A DNA stretch of 64,000 bases from Microplitis mediator. Its lineage: Eukaryota > Arthropoda > Insecta > Hymenoptera > Braconidae. The stretch is from positions 2,156,501-2,220,500 of the forward strand of contig NC_079979.1 in assembly GCF_029852145.1 (NCBI RefSeq). Direction: 5' to 3'. Made by a program: the position numbers and the translations under genes. Below the pieces are notes generated by a model. That model ran no database searches. It saw only the letters and a list, made by a program, of their open reading frames with translations, and had not been told where the DNA came from. Every line of letters starts with the position of its first letter. Position 1 is the first letter of the stretch. Shown piece by piece: positions 60,169 through 64,000 of the stretch.

Positions 60169-60603
60169 TCATTCATTTTCATATTGATTAACCAATTCTG
60201 CAATAAACGTTTTATTACCTGTATTAATATAAAAACATACCGATAGTAAATTTTCGACAGGAATCGCAAATACATTTTCAGTTACAATGAATTCATATAA
60301 GTGTGATAGTTGGAGAAATCTGACAGGCTCTTTGAAAGGTTTTGTTTGCAGAAGAGTTATTATTGCAAAATGATGGCCAAGGCACTTACAATTACTAATT
60401 TTTTGACAATCGCATATTTTATCAATAATTTTTATAAAAGACTGAAGAAGACCAAAACGTTTTTCATTCAAGTATTTAAATGCTACATAAGAAGAATTAT
60501 TTTTTAATGTTTCTTTATAATTTTTTGATATAAACAATATACCATTTAATAATAATCGAAAATATTCTAAACCATAAACACCTCGAATAATTATTGCTAT
60601 CAT
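60169..60603 (-). CDS. 144-codon ORF inside element F, unknown product
   Basis: ATG at 60603, TGA or TAA end at 60169. The protein has mixed, protein-like composition: an N-terminal hydrophobic part (MIAIIIRGVYGLEYFRLLLN), a Cys cluster CDCQKISNCKCLGHH (residues about 88-102), and a C-terminal stretch with FLQLSHLYEFIV, IPVENLLSVCFYI and FIAELVNQYENE. I do not recognise the family. The C-terminus could be the tail of a transposase-associated protein, but this is only an impression. It is enclosed by the terminal repeats of F, so it is either the element's own coding remnant or a captured gene piece. It is much less AT-driven than other frames in the region. No promoter or splice sites were assigned. 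Confidence 0.4.
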   Translation of the reverse strand: MIAIIIRGVYGLEYFRLLLNGILFISKNYKETLKNNSSYVAFKYLNEKRFGLLQSFIKIIDKICDCQKISNCKCLGHHFAIITLLQTKPFKEPVRFLQLSHLYEFIVTENVFAIPVENLLSVCFYINTGNKTFIAELVNQYENE

Positions 60604-60700
60604 TAATTATATGTTACTAGATGTAAGTATTTTTTAAAATTGCGTTGTTACTGTCTAATTTTGTTTTATTCTGACTTTAATGCAACTTTTTTTAACTTAA

Positions 60701-61603
60701 CCCGCATGAAAAAACTTTATATGTGAAAACATATATGATAGAATATATGAATATTATAATGTGATATATTGTACAATATATAAAATAGTATTTATATTTT
60801 TGCCGTATTAATATATGATAATATATTGAAAAAAAATATATTGCTAGAATATATTATCAATATATTTATCAATATATGACTTTTTATGTATGTTTTACAT
60901 ATATATTTTAATATATCTTCTTTATATTGATATATTATATTGAAAGTAGTATATTAATTAATATATAGTATTTTTTATATTTTTTATATATGTTTTCCAA
61001 TATATTGCAAAATATATGGTTTCCAATATATTGTAAAATATATGGCACTTTTTTTACTTTTCTTAGGTTATTGCCAGTAAATATAAGGTCAATGAAAAGA
61101 AGGAGAAAAAAGAATAAATTTGACTTTTTTTTTTGTGGAATTGTGTAGAAATTGAATAAGTATATTAAAAAATAAAATTTTCAATATATTGCGAAAAATA
61201 TAAGTTTTGATATACTGGAAAAATATAATTCCAATATACCGCTAACCATATATTTAATCATATAAATTCTTTCATATATAATCAATTATATAGAGACCAT
61301 ATACAACTAATTATATGAGTCAAAATATATGGATATATATATCAAGTTTATTATATTATACTTATAAATTATATATATACTATCCATATATGATAAGAAT
61401 ATATTAAGCATTATATGAGATAATATATATAGAAAAATACAAAACATTATATACAAGTAAATATATTATGATAAATATATAATCCAATATATGTAAAAAA
61501 CATATATTTTTCAATATAGATATTTTTGCCGCTATATATTTATCACATATTCACCATATATTTTTTTATATACTTTTAACAAAATATAGCTTTTCCATGC
61601 GGG
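60701..61603 (+). mobile_element. Element B5: ATATATT-word TIR element nested in F
   Basis: 903 bp from CCCGCATGAAAAAACTTTAT to AGCTTTTCCATGCGGG; target duplication AA/AA (60699-60700, 61604-61605). It lies inside the GACTTAA-word arm of F, so it is younger than F. Confidence 0.9.
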
Positions 61604-61876
61604 AAATCTAAGTAAAATGTATTAAAATCGACGCAATTCTGACTTGAATGTGACTTTTTTTGTCTTAAATCTAAAGGACATAGAGTCAAACTGATCCAGT
61701 TTTGACTTAAACGTGACTTATTTTGTCTTAAATCGATCCTAACTAAGCCAGAAAAAGTCAAATCTAAGTCAAGTGTTATGGAAATTTTACACTGACTAAA
61801 AAAATTAACTTAGTTGAATTTGAAGGATTTTGACTTAAATTTTAAGTCATAATTAAGATTTTTTTCGACCCGGGAA

Positions 61877-62215
61877 GTTATCATTAGAAATCGATGATAC
61901 AAAAATGAAAATTGTAGCTGAAGGCCTAATCTTCAAAATGAGACCCCTAAAATCCTTTAATATTGATAACATACAAAGATATGAATTTTCAGAGTTCAAT
62001 AAATAAAAATTAACAAAAAAATTTCAAGTTTTTTTTGTTTCAATAAACTACCAAAATCCATATCTCGTAAACTAACGATCAGAAGTTGACAATACAAAAA
62101 TAAAAATTGTAGCTAAAGACCTTATCTTTTAAATGGGCCCAATCTTGTCTTATAATCTCAATTCGTTCACAAGCTATAAAATTTCAAATTTTCAAAAAAA
62201 TTTCCAATTCAACTT
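61877..62215 (-). repeat. ~195-bp superfamily units, minus orientation
   Basis: GAAAATTGTAGCTGAAGGCC, CTTCAAAATGAGACC, then a second unit with CATATCTCGTAAACTAACGA. Confidence 0.65.
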
Positions 62216-62299
62216 CTGATTCATAGTATGACGTTTCAATACGACCCAATTTACCCAGCATCCATCCATACATTACTCTGCAAAAGTAAATACTTGAAG

Positions 62300-62640
62300 T
62301 AAATAATTTAGTAAACTAATTAGCAGGTTTGCCGACAAAGGATCCTTGGGCTCTTGGCCGTTTCGCGTCTCTGTCCCTCATTCCGCGGTCGCACTCTCAC
62401 TCGCGCTTTCGCTTTTTCTTCGGGTCCTCTCACTCTCTATTATATAGAATCCCATCTCATCCGATTCAATTCAATCCAATCCTTAGTGTCTCCACGAGTT
62501 TGTTTTTGTCCCAACAGCCGATTTGTCGTCTCAGTCACTTTTATTTTAAATTTATTATTTTTTTATTTTATTTTTCGAAAAATAACTTTTTATTTTATCA
62601 ATAAAAATAACGACGCCCGTGTCAAGGCTAATCACCGCGA
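62300..62640 (+). promoter_or_regulatory. Candidate promoter or 5' UTR island
   Basis: A GC-richer, pyrimidine-rich block in AT-rich surroundings (GGCCGTTTCGCGTCTCTGTC, TCACTCGCGCTTTCGC) with TATATAG at about 62,441 and an initiator-like TCAGTC at about 62,531. Overlapping open frames (62329-62604 and 62354-62677) are Ser/Arg/Phe-rich and look non-coding. This could be the start of a transcript running to the right; no downstream coding exon is visible in the window. Confidence 0.3.
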
Positions 62641-62925
62641 ATCGATTATTGTCCGAAGATCGATTCTCCAGAGCTAAATTCTTTACATCAGCAATCTTGT
62701 TTGACAAGTTTATTGATACATCCAAGTTAAATTATTATATCAATTATTTTTTTATTTCTCGAGTTTTTACTCCAAACTATACTCAGAACTTTCTTACTTT
62801 TTGCTCAGGTATTTTTAATGATTATTTCTTCTTAGAACTAAGGAATTGAAGTGAGAATTAAGAAATTTTATTTCGATCTTATCACCATTTTTATTGACAA
62901 CCGTCTGATTTTTGACATTTCAAAG
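62641..62925. other. AT-rich sequence right of the promoter-like island
   Basis: A 76-codon frame at 62619-62849 is unsupported. No repeat membership. Confidence 0.2.
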
Positions 62926-63655
62926 ATTTTTTTTTTTTAAATTCCTAGCTCGTAAACTAATTAAGAAAAAATTCGATCTTGGATTTTTTTTAACGCTCAG
63001 GCTTTGACTTACGATTTTCATATCACAGACTTTTGATAGATAGTTTTCGAAATTTGGGAATTTTACATTTTCGATTTTTAGGAAATTCCGATTTTATGGA
63101 ATTTTTGTTTAGTGATTTTTGAAAATTCATAGCTTGGAAAGTTATCAAAATTAAGAGATGTTCAAGGTCTCATTTTGAAGATTAGACTCTTGGCTACAAT
63201 TTTTGTTTTTGTGTGATCGACTTCCGATTAATAGTTTTCGAGATATCGACTTATATAGATAGAGAAATTTTTTGGAAAAATTTTAACTCCAAATTTTTTA
63301 GTTTCAAACTTTACAAATTTATAACTTTGGAGGTTATAAAAATGAAAAAATGGGGTTAGGCCCATTTTTAAGATTAGACATTTAGCTACAACTTTCATTA
63401 TTACGCCATTGATATCCGACCATTAGTTTCCGAGATATCGTCTTTTAATAATTTTGAAATGAAAAAAATTTGAATTTTTCATTCATTCTTAATTTTTGAA
63501 GTTTAAAAATTCATAACCGCCAAACTATTGCGAATTAAGAGATGTTTAAGGTCTCATTCGAGAGATCGAACCTGTAGCTACAAACTTCATTTTTACATCA
63601 TCGACTTCCGACCATTAGTTTTCGAGATATCGGTTATTTGATCATCTGTATTTTA
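62926..63655 (+). repeat. ~195-bp superfamily units, plus orientation
   Basis: Three to four units with GGTCTCATTTTGAAGATTAG, CTTGGCTACAATTTTTGTTT, CGACTTCCGATTAATAGTTT and TCGAGATATCGAC; spacing about 190 nt (GAGATATCG at about 63,239, 63,431 and 63,623). Confidence 0.85.
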
Positions 63656-63710
63656 AATCTCTAATTATTAAATCAGTGTTATCTAATTACGAATAATTGG
63701 CGCTTTATAT

Positions 63711-63763
<53 letters not shown>
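63711..63763. repeat. (TA)n microsatellite
   Basis: An uninterrupted TATATA run of about 50 nt. Confidence 0.95.
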
Positions 63764-63765
<2 letters not shown>

Positions 63766-64000
63766 ACATGAAAAATGACATAAAGTGTTCACCCTAGGGG
63801 TGAGTTGAACCATATGATAGCTTTGGTATCAGTGGCAGTGGCTAGGGGGCGGGAAATTCTCCTTTCGAATGTTCAAACAAATGAGAAGTTTGTTCGGTGC
63901 ACAATAGATACGAAAACCGAATGATATGTCTAACTAAATACGTTAACAGTATATGTACCTACATATCAAAGGGAGCCATGAATCTCTATGATGGTTTCTA
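63764..64000. other. Right end of window, unique-looking
   Basis: No repeats or genes recognised; includes CACCCTAGGGGTG, a short palindrome at about 63,790. Confidence 0.25.

Larger units (their letters stand above)
59666..61874. mobile_element. Element F: TIR element with GACTTAA words, an ORF and nested B5
   Basis: Left end CCCGGGTCAAAAAAAAATC; right end inverted CCCGGGTCGAAAAAAATC; flanked by AA/AA. The arms repeat TTGACTTAATTT and its inverse (59,690-60,000 and 61,620-61,860). The interior carries a 144-codon minus-strand ORF (60169-60603) and element B5. Without B5 it is about 1.3 kb. Confidence 0.82.

Overview
Insect genomic DNA, very AT-rich and dominated by non-coding repeats. The only genes I can support are three tandem, intron-containing copies of a divergent chemosensory ionotropic receptor (IR) in the first 16.6 kb. 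Arthropod-type GT-AG introns, Inr-like TCATTC motifs and the IR pore signature place it in an insect. A parasitoid or other hymenopteran is my best guess from IR divergence and repeat content, but that is inference.

Region 1 (1-16,560): three head-to-tail IR genes on the + strand, copy 1 at 220-5561, copy 2 at 6127-10665 and copy 3 at 11238-16559. All share one exon plan: a 108-nt signal-peptide exon, a 517-nt N-terminal-domain exon ending in phase 1, and a long last exon with the ligand-binding lobes, three membrane segments and pore. Exon lengths and intron phases agree exactly in all three, and all three read as intact. Copies 1 and 2 lose a C-terminal tail of about 40 residues that copy 3 keeps, through a shared stop at a former Tyr codon. 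Each first intron holds a decaying extra exon-like block. Intron sizes differ because of insertions: an LTR-like 1.7-kb element in copy 1 intron 2, a foldback-containing insert in copy 2 intron 1 and a 1.6-kb palindrome-rich element in copy 3 intron 1.

Region 2 (16,560-64,000): no recognisable host gene. It is a patchwork of (a) a decayed repeat superfamily with a unit of about 195 bp, present in both orientations and locally still in tandem; (b) many non-autonomous terminal-inverted-repeat elements, several with 2-bp target duplications, each filled with its own short palindromic word repeated many times (A, B, E, F, G, I, J, K, L, O, P, R below); (c) satellite-like arrays of 175 bp, 50 bp and 26 bp; (d) microsatellites; and (e) small islands of apparently unique sequence that may be regulatory. 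Elements are nested: J in I, B5 in F, A5 and A6 in O. Four degenerate tRNA-like modules sit in or beside the palindrome-word elements.

The most notable observations are the shared architecture of the 'word' elements (common CCC- or CAC-starting termini, 2-bp duplications of any sequence, unrelated interiors), two ORFs carried inside such elements (60169-60603 and around 45998-46160), an element with an apparent 18-bp target duplication (O), and the shared C-terminal truncation with decaying exon in the receptor array.
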